The notes below the pieces were generated by a model. That model saw nothing but the letters and a program-made list of their open reading frames with translations, had not been told where the DNA came from and made no database searches. Both the position numbers and the translations under genes were made by a program. DNA of 64,000 bases from Elephas maximus indicus (lineage: Eukaryota > Chordata > Mammalia > Proboscidea > Elephantidae): contig NC_064827.1 in NCBI RefSeq assembly GCF_024166365.1, positions 49,070,635 through 49,134,634 of the forward strand, read 5' to 3'. This document shows positions 1 through 10,974 of the stretch, piece after piece; the stretch's first letter is position 1; every line of letters starts with the position of its first letter.

Positions 1-15
1 GTGGGAGCTCGCTAA

Positions 16-100
16 AAAAAAAAAAAACTCAAACGTGTTGCCATCAAGTCGATTCCAACTCATAGTGACCCTGAAGGACACAGTAGAACTGACACAGCAG
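16..100 (-). repeat. AfroSINE tail fragment
   Basis: The stretch reads as an A-run followed by the reverse complement of the AfroSINE 3' tail ('gttgccatcaagtcgattcc', then the 'catagtgaccctgaaggaca' part). The head is missing or too diverged to see beyond about position 100. Confidence 0.7.
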
Positions 101-774
101 TCTACAGACAGAATTTCTCCTTCTGCAGGGAAGCCTCACCTCATAAACACTTTGAACTGATCGAATCAGGCCCTTCTAGATTATCTGGGACAATCTCCTC
201 TACTTAAAGTCAATGGATGATGGATTTTAATCGTATCTACACAATACCTTTCCAGCAGCACCTGATTCATGTTTGTTGGAATGACTGGGACAAGGACAGA
301 AGGTAGCCTAACCAGTTGGGCACATCAAGCTGACCATCACGGGTTGACTTGGTTGGAAGTGATTGAGAGCAGGGGCTACAGGGCTGGGGTGGGGGGGGGG
401 TGCTGTTGGAGCTTTGTTGGAAATCCACTTGATTTCTCCAGATATAAAATGAGGACTAACTCAGGGTAATCACTGGTTCAGTTAGTTACTCCTTCTATGA
501 GTAAGACAAAGCATTTTTGCTGCTGTTTCCCGGGGGATACTTGACTTTTGTAGCATGCCAGTGGGGAGGCGGTCTGTTAGCCTGTTTCACAGGTGAGGAC
601 ACAGGTGAAGCCAGGTGGGAACTCAGGCTCCTGACTTCCCAGCCACCACAAGGTCTCCTGCTCATAAGCCAAGATCCACTGGGATTTTTCTCTGCTCTCA
701 TCTCGGTCACTGAGGGGTTAAGCCTGCCACAGCCTCTGCTGACCCTCCTGGGTTCCACAGCCAGCACTCCAAAG
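101..774. other. No gene seen; unassigned intergenic DNA
   Basis: There is a run of ten G at 391-400. The open frames at 269-469, 495-812 and 517-819 overlap on opposite strands, have no family resemblance and no splice context, so they are not called as genes. Confidence 0.5.
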
Positions 775-1060
775 CCATTAATCATCCAGGACCTGGGCTT
801 CCAGAACAGCACTTACTAGCAATTAACCTACAGTCGAGGGAGCATTGTTTTCCCCGCCTGCCCTACTCTCATCTGCACGCCCAATTACTCTAAATTAACA
901 TTTACCAAGCAAGCGCCTCTTAATTGGAAGGGCAGTAGAAAGAAAGGCCACACACCTACCCAGTCTAACTTAATAACCTCAAAGGAAGCCATTAATTAAC
1001 AAGGAACTGGTTCAGATCTTGTTTAGACTGCTCACTGCTAACTACGTGTTTGTGTTTCTG
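775..1060. promoter_or_regulatory. Candidate conserved noncoding element
   Basis: No interspersed repeat is recognisable here. Homeodomain-type TAAT cores cluster: ccattaatcatcc at 775-787, caattac at 882-888, ttaattgg at 920-927, ccattaattaac at 989-1000. This is composition and motif evidence only; cross-species conservation was not tested. Confidence 0.25.
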
Positions 1061-1851
1061 AGCTAAGCTCTACGCTCCTCTTGCCAGCATCTCAGGTTAT
1101 AAAAAAGCACACTCATAAACAAAACTTCACTTTGGAAAATGTCATCACTGGCCAGAGTCCCTTAGAGATTCTTGGATACAACCTTCTTGTTCACTAGACG
1201 GGGAAACCGAGGCCAAGAAAAAGGAAGAGAACTACTGAAACGCCACGGCAGTGTCTTCTCTGGTCCCAGGTTTTCCAACTTCATGAAGCTGAAGGTTGGT
1301 TGAAGAGCAAGAGGCGTCTAAGAGGGTTGGGAAAGGGTGGAGGGGATAGGGACATGGCTCACTAATGGAGGGAGGGCTCAGGGTCTCCGGGCAGCCCATT
1401 CTACAGTGCCCTTCTAGGCTTGCCCCCGTCCTCTGCATGCACGTATGCTGCGGGTTGAATGGCACTGCATTCCACGGTCTTTTAGACACCTCCCTCTCCC
1501 TCACCTCCATCTGCCATCAGTCCCTGAGTCCTGCCCATTTTCATTCTTGACATCACTCAAACAGAGCTCTTCCTTTCCAGTACACATGCCTGGTCTCCAG
1601 TCCCAGCTGGGCCTCCACATGGCCTGGCAGGCCTTTTACGTGCCCCTGGTCTGTTCTTCTCTTCCATTTCCCACAGTGACTGTTTCATAACTTCCTGACT
1701 TCCCCAAGCCCCTAATCCATGGTGCCACGTCCTCCCCGGACACCCTCGCCTCCTTCCTGGTGAAGATAGAGACCATCAGGCGGCACCAACTTGGCTTCCT
1801 TCCCCCTCCCTAGTGCTCAGCCTGCCTGTTTACAGCCTGCCCCTTAGCTGT
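1061..1851. other. No gene seen; pyrimidine-rich unassigned DNA
   Basis: From about 1480 to 1850 the plus strand is rich in C and T and looks like a diverged old repeat, but no family could be named. The small open frames at 1232-1690 overlap each other on both strands and are not supported. Confidence 0.4.
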
Positions 1852-2030
1852 AGAAAAACCAGTTGCCACAGAGTCAGTTCTGACTCATGGCGATCCCATG
1901 TGTGTCAGAGTAGAACTGCCCTGCATAGGGTTTTCATGGCTGTGACTTTTCAGAAACAGATCTCCAGGAATTTCTTCCAAGGAACCTCTGGATGGGTTCA
2001 AACCACCAACCTTTCAGTTAATAGCTGATC
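1852..2030 (-). repeat. AfroSINE, L form
   Basis: A reverse-complement L form: tail 'gttgccacagagtcagttct' at the left, then the 'cctctggatgggttcaaacc' middle and the B-box region ('gttcaaaccaccaacctttc') at the right. The A-box end is decayed. Confidence 0.85.
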
Positions 2031-2239
2031 ATATCTCCCACCTGGCCTCTGAATCCTGCGCCTCCTCAGGGACCTTGCTCCACTCCTTTCTTTATGTCTT
2101 GACCTTCCTACTGTCTCCTGGATCCTTCTCAGAAACACTGGAATACTCTCAAGTGACCCCCATCTGAAAATAGCCCTGCTTTCCCCTTACTCTTCCAGTG
2201 ACAGCCCTACCTTGCTTCTCTCCTTTGGTGGTGAGCTTC

Positions 2240-3150
2240 TCCAGAGGACATCTATGGTCATTGCAGGTTCTCACCTCCCACCTTCTCTCAGATTACCATA
2301 GTGACCTTCTGCCTCCAATTGTTCCACTGAAACTGCCTTTCCCAAGTTCAAAATTACCTTCTTGTTACTAAATTTCAGGAGACACATTTCAGTTTTTTTT
2401 TTTTTTAATGACCTTTTTGTAGCATTTTCTACTGTCGACCACTCCCTCCCTCCTAAAACTCTCCTTCTCCTGACTTCCATGACTCTTGGTTTTACAGGCA
2501 TCTCTTTTTTGTCTGTCTCTTTATGGTCTTCTGGGCTAGGCCCCTTCTCTTCTTGTCACACATTCTCCATGGGCAGCCTCATATCTACTCTTGTGACTTC
2601 CATTACCAACTATATAAAGATGAAGGAGATGATGATGATGACGACGAAGATGAAGAAGATGATGATGACGACGGCTCTCGAATCTCTATATTGAGCCCAG
2701 ACCTGCCTCCTGAGCATCAGGCTCGTATATCCAATTGGCTCTGAGACATCTCACTTGAACGTCTCATAGGCATCTCACACTTACCATGTTCAAAGTGAAC
2801 TCATTGTCTTCTCCTTGAACTGCTTCTCCTCCATGGCTTCCCATCTCATTGAAGAGTGCCCCCATGCTCGTGGGAGTCATCCTTCCTCCCCATTCCTCAT
2901 GTCCAGTCAATTAATCAATTAATCAGTCATCATACCCTACATTCAGTCTCCAATGAGCCTCTAGAATCCATTCTGTCCTCTGTATTCCCATTGCCACTAC
3001 CTTAACTATGACAAATCCCAGTCTTACTTCCCTACAGCCAGAGTGATCCTGCTAAACCCATGTTTTATCAAGGTCCATCCCTCACTGGCTCACTATTGCC
3101 CTCAGGTCAAGAGTCAAGCTCCTTAGAACATCCTATAAGTCGGACTCAGG
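2240..3150 (+). repeat. L2 LINE fragment with reverse-transcriptase remnant
   Basis: The stretch follows the L2 (CR1-clade) consensus. A conceptual frame around 2410-2450 gives AFSTVDHSL, the decayed form of the FDTVDHSL segment of L2 reverse transcriptase. About 200 bp on, SPDLPPEHQARISNWL (about 2694-2741) matches the segment that follows the catalytic YADD box. The downstream sequence to about 3150 ('cagccagagtgatcctgcta', 'ccctcaggtcaagagtcaag') also follows L2. A T14 run (2393-2406) and a GAT-type microsatellite interrupt it. The frame is broken and the element is dead. Confidence 0.7.
2620..2672 (+). repeat. GAT/GAC/GAA trinucleotide microsatellite
   Basis: Imperfect runs of gat, gac and gaa sit exactly where the L2 reverse-transcriptase YADD codons (tat gct gat gac) would be expected, just before the SPDL segment. 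See the finding on its likely origin. Confidence 0.85.
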
Positions 3151-3289
3151 ATCATCAACTGATGTTAAACATTGGAAAAGTTCTGGATTAGGACAGTCTT
3201 TCTACTTTCGGCCTTAATTTTCTCATTTGTACACATCAAACATCCCCTCAACAATGCTGGCCTTGGGAACTTCGATATCCATCTCTTAA

Positions 3290-3430
3290 TTTCAGTCTAG
3301 TGACACTTCTATGAGGTGGGTATTATCACCCCCAGTTTATATGAGAAGAATTGAGTCTCAGAGTCTAAGGTCACAAAATAATGATGGCAGGATTTGAACT
3401 CAAGTCTAGCTTTTCCTATATGCTCTTTCC
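3290..3430 (-). repeat. MIR SINE fragment
   Basis: The core 'ctatgaggtgggtattatca' followed by 'agtttatatgagaagaattg' and 'caggatttgaactcaagtct' follows the reverse complement of the MIR consensus. Confidence 0.6.
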
Positions 3431-4079
3431 ATGACCTCATGGCTGAACAATCCAAGGGGGCAGAGGTAAGGGCTGACCATGCCACAGAACTAAGAGACTT
3501 TCTCAGCTTGCAAACATCTTTTCCTGTGTGCTACTGCGGAGAAGTAGGTCACCTGGCTCTGTACCTAGGGCCTGAGCCCCTACCCTGAGCTTTGGGTCAG
3601 AGAGAATCTGCTCTCACACCTTCTCTCAGATGGGATAGAGATGATAGACGAACAGAGGGTCAATAGCCATCTGTCCAGGCTCCACTGACAAGCTAATCTT
3701 TTCAGTAAACATTTCATTAGCTCCTGCCAGGCTGCTCGTACCTGCTGACAGGAGAGGCTGACGCTGTGGGGGTGGGGGCTTTCTGCTTTCTAATATGGCT
3801 CAGATGTCAGCAGGGGACTCCTGGCCCCTAGGATTTAGTTAAGTATCTAAGCTCAGTTTTGAATACCTGTGCCACACACTGGAGAAATCCAAATCATTTC
3901 CAAGATTTTTGTAAATTCATGGAGGCTTGTGCTCTTCCCGTTTCCTCTAGCTCTTCCCCAGAGAAGCTTTCATGGTTCCCCAGCCCGGCCCGGTTATATG
4001 CACTTACAGCAACTTTTGCTTTGCCTTCATCATACTATTATTTTTATTACTACTTGTTGCTGCTGCTACTACCACTAAT

Positions 4080-4242
4080 AAGGAGCCCTGGTGACAAAGT
4101 CGTTAAGAGCTCAGGCTGCTAACTGAAAGGTCAGCAGTTCGAATCTACCAGCCGCTCCTTGGAAATTCTATGAGGCAGTTATACTTTGTCCTATAGGGCC
4201 ACTATGAGTCAGAATCGACTCCACAGCACACAACAACAACAT
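4080..4242 (+). repeat. AfroSINE, S form
   Basis: A complete element: ggagccctggtgacaaagtc head with an A-box-like segment, B box 'ggtcagcagttcgaatctac', tail 'cactatgagtcagaatcgac' and an ACAACAACAAC end. Confidence 0.93.
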
Positions 4243-4480
4243 CAAATAATGATAATAGCAATTGTATTGATTATAACAAAAGCAAGACTCTATTGAGCAC
4301 CTACCATGTGTTGGCACTGAGCTAAGTGTCTTACATGTATGATCTTTCTGAAACTACACAACAGTCCTATGAGATACTGTACTTCCCCATTGTACAGATG
4401 AGCAAAGTAGAGTCTCTGAGGTTAAGTACTGAGTAGGGGTTCGATCTTGGATCTTAACCATTGTATTGCATTTGCAGTTT
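4243..4480 (-). repeat. MIR SINE
   Basis: 'attgagcacctaccatgtgt' then 'gagctaagtgtcttacatgt' and 'cccattgtacagatgagcaa' follow the reverse-complement MIR consensus almost throughout its core. Confidence 0.75.
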
Positions 4481-5547
4481 AATTATTTGACCAAGGTCTG
4501 CTTCCCCCAACCAGATTTTGAGCTCCACAAAGGTAGGAATTATGTCTGGTTGTTTCACCACTATATCCTGACCATGAGTTTCTTTTTTCCCCCAGGTGAA
4601 GAAGCTGATTGTTTCGGCCACGCACATTCTCTGTTCTCAGCTGCTTCCCGCAAACATGGCTACTTCATATGATTCTCGTTTAGCCCCACCTCCTCTTCTT
4701 AGAATCAAACCAAGTCCAGAAAATGTCCTTATGCTAGTTAATAACCTCTACATTCCCGCTGTTGCAAACATGTGATTCCAGCTCTGTGTATTGGGGATGG
4801 CCCTCGTTTTCCAGAAGTATGTTTTGCTGGCTCATTCTGAGATCCACAATGTTTTCACTTCCTCGTATGAGTCCCCCGTTCCATCTCCTGCTGGTTCTAC
4901 AGCTTTGGGCAGTGGTTTCAAATAATTTTGATTCTGGAGTTTTAGTTATCTTCACGTTTCAGGAAAAATTGTTGCTTTTGGATGATTTCCAGGAAGAGAA
5001 AAGACAAATATTGACATCATGCCATGGGATGATTTTATGGGAACTGGGTGAACCGAAGGATGTACATCCCATCTAAGGGGACAGCCCTAGCTGATGGTAG
5101 CCATGTGGAAATGCAGGCTCACTGCGACCAGCTCTTCCAGTTTTTCCTGCTGCCAGGAAAGCAACCAGCCAGAGCTCTGGTGCCTGACTCCAAACACCCT
5201 TGCTCCTAAACACCACATTATAAGGTGTCCGCTAGCCGTGCTATTGGAAGAAAAATCAAACACACTGATAAGCAAAAACAATCAAAACACCTTTTCATAA
5301 ACAAGCAAAACAACCATTGTTAAATATTTCTTATATATCCTTTCAGACTTTTTTTTCTAAACATATATATGGACACAAAAATTTTATCATACTGAGCATC
5401 TCTTTCTGAAACCAGTTATTCTCACTTAGCCCATAGGATGACCATATTTCCATGTCAGTAAACAGGAATTTATTCAACTCATAATGGCTATGGGGTATTC
5501 TAGCGTATGTATGCAGTAGAATTTATTTAACTAGTCCTCTATTGAAG
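4481..5547. other. No gene seen; unassigned intergenic DNA
   Basis: Overlapping opposite-strand open frames (for example 4734-4955 and 4762-5076) show no recognisable domain. I see no clear interspersed repeat. Confidence 0.4.
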
Positions 5548-5716
5548 TCCTTGGGTGGTGTAAGTGGTTAGTGCACTCTGCCACCAACTGAAAGGGGGGA
5601 CGTTCCAGTGCCACCTGGTGACTTGCTCTAAAAAACTCAGCCTTTGAAAACTCTGAGCACAGCTCTATTCTGACACACATGGGGTCGCCATGAGTTTGAA
5701 CAGACTTGACAGCAAC
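5548..5716 (+). repeat. AfroSINE, L form, diverged
   Basis: Head 'cttgggtggtgtaagtggtt', a decayed middle and tail 'catggggtcgccatgagttt' ending in gacagcaact. The B box is mutated (gacgttccagtgcc). Confidence 0.8.
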
Positions 5717-5788
5717 TGTACTGGAAGTCCCCCATCAATAGCCACTGTTTCTAATTTTTTAACTTTAGAAACAATGTTGCATTGAAAA

Positions 5789-5957
5789 AAACCAAAACCA
5801 AACCTGTTGCTGTCAAGTCGATTCTAACTCATAGTGACCCTATAGGACAGAGCAGAGCTGCCCCATAGGGTTTCCAAGGAGCGCCTGGTGGATTCAAACT
5901 GCTGACGTTTTGGTTAGCAGCCATAGCTCTTAACCACTAGGCCCGCAAGGGTTTCCT
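5789..5957 (-). repeat. AfroSINE, S form
   Basis: A complete reverse-complement S form: 'gttgctgtcaagtcgattct' tail at left, 'gtttccaaggagcgcctggt' in the middle, then the reverse of the B and A boxes ending at 'caagggtttcc'. Confidence 0.93.
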
Positions 5958-6017
5958 GCTGCACTGAGTGTACTTGTATATACATCCCGGTATATCTACC
6001 TGCATTTTCCCCTTAAG

Positions 6018-6232
6018 GCAGTGTTTCTCAGCTGTGACACTATTGACATTAGACCAATAATTCTTTGCTGTATGGTGCTGTCCTGTCCATCATATGATGG
6101 TTAGCAGTATCCCTGGTCTCTACCCACTAAATGTCAATAGCAATCCCTCCCCCCAACATCATGACAATCAAAACCTCCAGATTGTTAAATGTTCCCTGGA
6201 TGGTGAAATTACCCGTGGCTGAGAAGCATTGG
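6018..6232. mobile_element. Non-autonomous DNA transposon remnant (hAT-type, MER class)
   Basis: Ends are near inverted: 'cagtgtttctcagctgtgac' at the left and 'gtggctgagaagcattgg' at the right. The interior ('attctttgctgtatggtgct', 'ctctacccactaaatgtcaa') matches a common old mammalian MITE-like repeat. I cannot give its exact Repbase name. Confidence 0.5.
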
Positions 6233-6301
6233 TTGAGAAGGATACATTTCTTAGGCCAAAGGGTCAAAGGATATACATATTTTAGATTTTTGTTATCTAT
6301 T

Positions 6302-6465
6302 GACAACCCTGGTGGCATAGTGGTTAAGTGCTACAGCTGCTCACCAAGAGGTCAGCAGTTCGAATCCGCCAGGCGCTCCTTGGAAACTCTATGGGGGCAG
6401 TTCTACCCTGTCCTATAGGGTTGCTATGAGTCGGAATTGACTCGATCGGCAGTGGGTTTGTTTTT
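6302..6465 (+). repeat. AfroSINE, S form
   Basis: A box 'tggcatagtggttaag', B box 'ggtcagcagttcgaatccgc' and tail 'gctatgagtcggaattgact' are all well preserved. It is followed by T-rich DNA and a G run near 6470. Confidence 0.95.
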
Positions 6466-6699
6466 TTGTTGGGGGGGGGTATCGACAAATTGCCTTCTAA
6501 GTTTTGCACCAATTTTTCACTTTATACTCTTTTATTAACACAAGCATTACAATTAAAAATACATTTATTTACCAACCTCATAAGAGGAAAACATTTTCTC
6601 ATTGCTTTTGCCTTTTTTTTTTTTTTTCTTACTAGTGAGGTTGAACATAAAAGAAAATGTTATTCTGTTGTGTTGATTGGCTATTGTTTCTGTGGTGAA

Positions 6700-6985
6700 C
6701 TTGTTAGGTGCTGTCGAGTCGATTCCGACTCATAGCGACCCTATGTACGACAGAACAAAGCACTGTCCAGTCCTGCACCATCCTCATCATCATTGCTGTG
6801 TTTGAGCCCATTGTTGCAGGCACTGTGTCAATCCGTCTCATTGAGGGTCTTCCTCTTTTTCGATGACCCTCTAACTTACTGAGCATAGTGTCCTTCTTCG
6901 GGGACTGGCCCCTCCTGATAATATGTCTAAAGTACGTGAGACAAAGTCTTACCATCCTTGCTCCCAAGGAGCATTCTAGCTGTAC
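6700..6985 (-). mobile_element. RTE-class LINE, 3' end
   Basis: On the minus strand a frame (6967 to 6704) reads LCLTYFRHIIRRGQ, then a K/R-rich stretch and VPATMGSNTAMMMRMVQDW, the C-terminal end typical of RTE/BovB-like ORFs. It runs into HRVAMSRNRLDST, which is coded by the same sequence that forms the AfroSINE tail. This is a 5'-truncated copy of the likely mobilising partner of the SINEs. Confidence 0.75.
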
Positions 6986-7351
6986 TTCTTTTCCTTATAG
7001 TTTACTATTTTTTCTTTTGGAATATCTTCTTTTTTTCCTTATTTTTTTCAAGTCAGCTTTCAATAAATAAAATTTATGTATCTTTCCTAGCTTGCTGTTT
7101 GTCTTTGCGTGTGAGTGTTTGTGGTGGTATTTACTTAAAAATCCCTCAGGGGAGATTCTAAACTGCTGTGAGTGAACCTGTGACCAACCGGCTCAGTCTC
7201 AGCCTTGGAGAATATCCTGTGTGGGCCATGCTCCTTTATATTAAAATCTGCCGAATGTTCCTTTTGTATCTGAGTGAAAAGTTCTTCTTCTGAAAACCCG
7301 GTTGTCAGGAGAGAGGCTTTATCTGGGAATACTGACCTGGGGCTTGACAAT

Positions 7352-7370
7352 AAAAAAAAAAAAAAAAAAA
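7352..7370 (+). repeat. A19 run after AATAAA
   Basis: 'gacaataaa' passes directly into an uninterrupted run of A. This may be the 3' end of a retroposed sequence, but no matching body could be recognised upstream. Confidence 0.5.
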
Positions 7371-7676
7371 TTAGTTCAGGTTAATTATTGCCAACCTGTA
7401 GTTTTGCTGTGTAGGATCCTCTCTTCCCCTAAGCGGGGGCCTCTGGAGGCTTCTTTTATGAGCTCTGCACCTGGGGGGAGGACTTAAAGTAATGAGTTTC
7501 CCTGTAATCAGATTCGTGGGTTTGTTCCCTGAGCCATCCAGTCAATTGGAGAATCAAGCATTGACTGACTGGCTTATTTGACCACCGGATAAGGAAGATG
7601 ACAGGATTCAGCAAGTAAGGCATCCAGTGAGCAGCCCTGTGATTATATTGAAAAAAATGACAAGCTATTTTAGAGG

Positions 7677-7832
7677 CAGGTGGTTAAGAGCTCAGCTATT
7701 AACCTAAAGGTCGGCAGTTCGAATCCACCAGCTGTTCCTTGGAAACACTATGGGGTAGTTGTACTCTGTCCTAGAGGATTGCTATGAGTCAGAATCGACT
7801 CGACAGCAACAGGTTTGGTGTTTGGTTTGGTT
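7677..7832 (+). repeat. AfroSINE, S form, 5' end slightly truncated
   Basis: The A box starts at 'ggtggttaagagctcag'. B box 'ggtcggcagttcgaatccac' and tail 'gctatgagtcagaatcgact' are near consensus, with a 'ggtttggtgtttggtttggt' end. Confidence 0.93.
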
Positions 7833-8178
7833 TATCTTTGTTTTTAGAGGGAAAACTTTTATCTACAAAGGGGAACTATCTTCTGGGGCTATTAGGAAAG
7901 AATACGGTAGATTTGTTTTGAGTATCAGGGAGTCAGAGTCTTGCTTGTGCTTGAGTGGAACCTTCTGAGTTTCATCTTAAGCTTCTTCTGTATGGGAGCA
8001 GCACAGTTTATACGTGTTTGCAAATATTTACTTTACTCAATAGTTATTCAACGTTCATTCATTTGTTCCTTCATTCAATCAGTAGGAGGCCCTGGGATGT
8101 AGGAAACCATGCCATATGACTCCTGCCTGTTTTAAGGCATATTCATGCCCTTATATTATTGGGAGAGAACAGGCGTTG

Positions 8179-8289
8179 TTATGGATTAAATTGTGTCTCC
8201 CCCAAAAAGATATGTCAAAATCCTGTCTCCTGTACCTGTGAATGTGGTCTTGTTTGAACATAGAGTTTTTGAAGTTGTTATCAGTTAAG
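8179..8289 (+). repeat. MaLR (MLT1-type) LTR fragment
   Basis: 'gttatggattaaattgtgtc', then 'ctgtacctgtgaatgtggtc' and 'tttgaagttgttatcagtta' follow the 5' part of an MLT1-type LTR. The element stops where an AfroSINE begins, and the rest of the LTR is not seen on the other side. Confidence 0.6.
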
Positions 8290-8467
8290 AGGAGCCCCTG
8301 GATGGTGGAAACATGAACGCGCCGGGCTGCTAACCAAAAGGTTGGTGGCTTGGCTCCACACAGAGATGCCTCGGAAGAAAGACCTGATGATCTACTTCCG
8401 AAAAATCAGCTGTTGAAAGCCCTGTGGAGCACAGTCAGAATTGGCGACTGATTTTTTTTTTTTTTTT
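8290..8467 (+). repeat. AfroSINE, L form
   Basis: 'gaggagcccctggatggtgg' head, 'cctcggaagaaagacctgat' middle and a short tail that ends in a T run at about 8450-8467 with part of the usual tail missing. Confidence 0.85.
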
Positions 8468-8519
8468 GGTGGCAACAGAGACCTGATAAAACAGTGGTTC
8501 GAGCAAAGCAGGTGCCTTT

Positions 8520-8940
8520 TTCTCTTAGGTAGTGCAGTACGATGGCTTCACAATGCCATCAAAATCTGGGGCGCCTTTTATCTGCTCTGCCAACCTTAGT
8601 GAGCAGCTTCCATCCTCAAGTTTGCTTGCAGTGCAGGGTGTTGTCTGCCTGTGCTTCTGCCGTATCTGTGTTCCAGGTGGGAACAAGAAGGAAGTGGAAA
8701 AGAGAAAAAAAGGTGCCTTCCAAATGAGTCAGCCTCCTTTAAAACAATTCTCCAGAAATGCCACCCAGTGATTTCTGCTTGTATCTGACTGACCACCCCT
8801 ATCTGCAAAGGAGACTGGGGAATGTGATTTTGTAGCTGAGCACATTGTCACACTCAACAATATGGGGATTTTTGTTACTAAGGGAGAGAATAAACAATGG
8901 AGAGGCAACCAATAATTGTTGGCATATGCTGAAGACATTG
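8520..8940 (+). repeat. Old dispersed repeat, unnamed family X (copy 1)
   Basis: The phrases 'ctatctgcaaaggagactgg', 'gtgattttgtagctgagcac' and 'gttactaagggagagaat' match a widespread mammalian repeat whose name I cannot recall. A second copy of the same family lies at 24713-25165. The open frames at 8532-8771 and 8729-9010 fall inside it and are not genes. Confidence 0.45.
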
Positions 8941-9002
8941 GACAAAGAAGGAAAATGCCTCCCCTTTTCCTCCAGTCTTGGGTATATGGCGCACTATTAA
9001 TA

Positions 9003-9240
9003 GGCAACAAAACAAAAACAAAAACAAAAAAAACCTAAAACAAACCAGTTGCCATCGAGTTGCTCCTGACTTATGGAGACCCCATGTGTGCAGAGGAGGA
9101 CCCCATTCCTTGGATTTTCAAGGCTGTGATCTTTTGGAAGCAGGTTGCCAGGCCTTTCTTCTGAGGCACCTCTGGGAGGGTTTGAACTGCCAACCTTTTG
9201 GTTAGCAGCCAAGTGTGTTAACAATTTGCACCACCCAGAG
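9003..9240 (-). repeat. AfroSINE, L form, with A-rich tail
   Basis: An (AAAAC)n-type tail at 9004-9032 precedes 'gttgccatcgagttgctcct'. The middle 'gaagcaggttgccaggcctt' and reverse B box 'gggtttgaactgccaacctt' follow. Confidence 0.93.
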
Positions 9241-9778
9241 GGCTATTGATAAGCAGTAGAAAGTCTAAAATGCAAACTTTTAGCTAATTTGCTTCTATCC
9301 TCTCTTGTAAATGTTAGAGCAAAGTTCAGATCCAGGCTAATCGAAGAGACAGAGAAGTATTTTAAATGATTGTACATTCCCAGCCCTCTGGATAAGTTTC
9401 AACACTGGGCACTGAAAGGCCCAGGACTGAGAAATCCTGGAGAACTTGATGAGAGAGGCTCATGAACCCAAACAATATTTTTTGAAGTGTGTCCCATAAG
9501 ATGTGGATTGATGTTACCTGAAAAACAGTTCCCTGGTCAGAAAGTTTGGGAAACTCTGACTTAAACCAAGTTAAGATTCGATTGCAGAAAATTTTGGAGT
9601 CATTAATATGCTCATTTATCTTTTTTTTTTTTTTCTTTTCTAAAAGGGACCGCTCTCCAGCCTATTTGACCATGGAACTCACTTCTTACAGAGAATCCCA
9701 TGGGATATGTTCCGCAGAGGGAACATCTGGAAAATAATGGCATGGTCAGAGCCTCCTTCCTTGCTAGGCCCCAGCTCT

Positions 9779-9890
9779 GCTTCTCAAAGTGCAGTTGTAG
9801 ACGGGACTGTCTGCATCAGAACCACCTTACCCCTGTTCCAGGTAATTCGTATGGTCTTTGAAGCTTGAGATCCACTAGGTGGTAGAGCTG
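9779..9890 (+). mobile_element. MER5A-like DNA transposon fragment
   Basis: 'gcttctcaaagtgcagttgt' and 'gcatcagaaccacctta' resemble the 5' end of a MER5-type hAT MITE. Divergence is high. A second old fragment with 'ggtcagaaagtttgggaaac' lies at about 9480-9562. Confidence 0.35.
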
Positions 9891-10654
9891 GGCCTCCACT
9901 TCAAAAGTACTGTGCCTTGATCTTCAGTTTACATCCAGGTACTTCCTCCCAGCCCCTTCAAAACTCATTTCTCTCATCAACATTTGGTACCTGGATAATT
10001 TTCTCAGCTCTGTTCAAAGCCGCTTGCATTTATCTTTATTGCTGCTCTCTTTATTGATTTAGGTCCACCTCTGCAATTCGTCAAGCTTGGATTGCATTTT
10101 AATCTTGTCCTCCCAAAGTAGCTTAGATCCCTTCCAGCTTTGTATCATCCAGAAATCTGATTAGCTGAGCCCCGATTCCATTCTTCAAGTCATTAATGAA
10201 AATATTAAATGCTTCTAGTTTGTCACGAAGGGCTTCAGGGTTCTCAGTAGATATATGGCTCCCATATCTGCCACCAGCCTCTGCTTGGTTGTAGCCATAG
10301 GTTGGAGATCACAGCCCAATATTTCTGTTGTCCTTTATTGATTCCTCATTTACAAATCCATACAGGTAAGGGAAATCTGTGTAGGAAAAATAAAACCTGG
10401 TCATTCAATCATTCAATAAACATTAAAGCAACAAATGTATTTAAGACATGCTAAGTTTTTCCTCTCACATCAGTCACACGCTCACCGCAGAGCGAGGAAG
10501 CTCATACCAGGTGTGTGCATCAGAAAGACCCAACTTTGTGTAAAACGAAGCTTAGCTTCATCTTTGAGAGGCACCATTCCAGCTGAGCCATCCTCATGGC
10601 AAGCGGCTAGACTCCACAATGCTTCTATACAATAATGCAATAAAAAGATTTTTT

Positions 10655-10895
10655 TTTTTGAGCATTTCTTAACTGCCAGTCTCTGTTCTAATCTCTTTAT
10701 ATATGTCAGCTCATTTAATGCTCAGGATAATCCTATGAGGTAGTGCTGTTATCATCTCCCTTTTCTAGATGGAATTTCTGAGGCACAGACATTAGGTAAC
10801 ATGCAGACGGTTCCAGAGTTGATAAGTGGCAGAGCAAGAATCCCAATTCAAGCAGTCCGGTTCCAGTGCCCAGGCTCTGGACCATGGTTCTATGT
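10655..10895 (-). repeat. MIR SINE
   Basis: 'gctcatttaatgctcaggat', 'atcctatgaggtagtgctgt' and 'gttgataagtggcagagcaa' follow the reverse MIR consensus up to the tRNA-like end near 10890. Confidence 0.8.
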
Positions 10896-10974
10896 CACTG
10901 CAGCAGTGGCTGAATGAATTCTTCAGTGGGAAATGCCACACAGAGCTCAGAACCCAGAAATTATTGAAAACGCT

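Noticed and set aside
2523-2744. Acidic Asp-repeat protein
   Set aside because: The D-rich stretch is the GAT microsatellite inside a dead L2. Flanking frames are L2 remnants.
6303-6375. tRNA gene
   Set aside because: The A and B boxes are those of a SINE head joined to the RTE-like tail, and some 40 similar copies exist in the window. No cloverleaf with intact anticodon arm was found.
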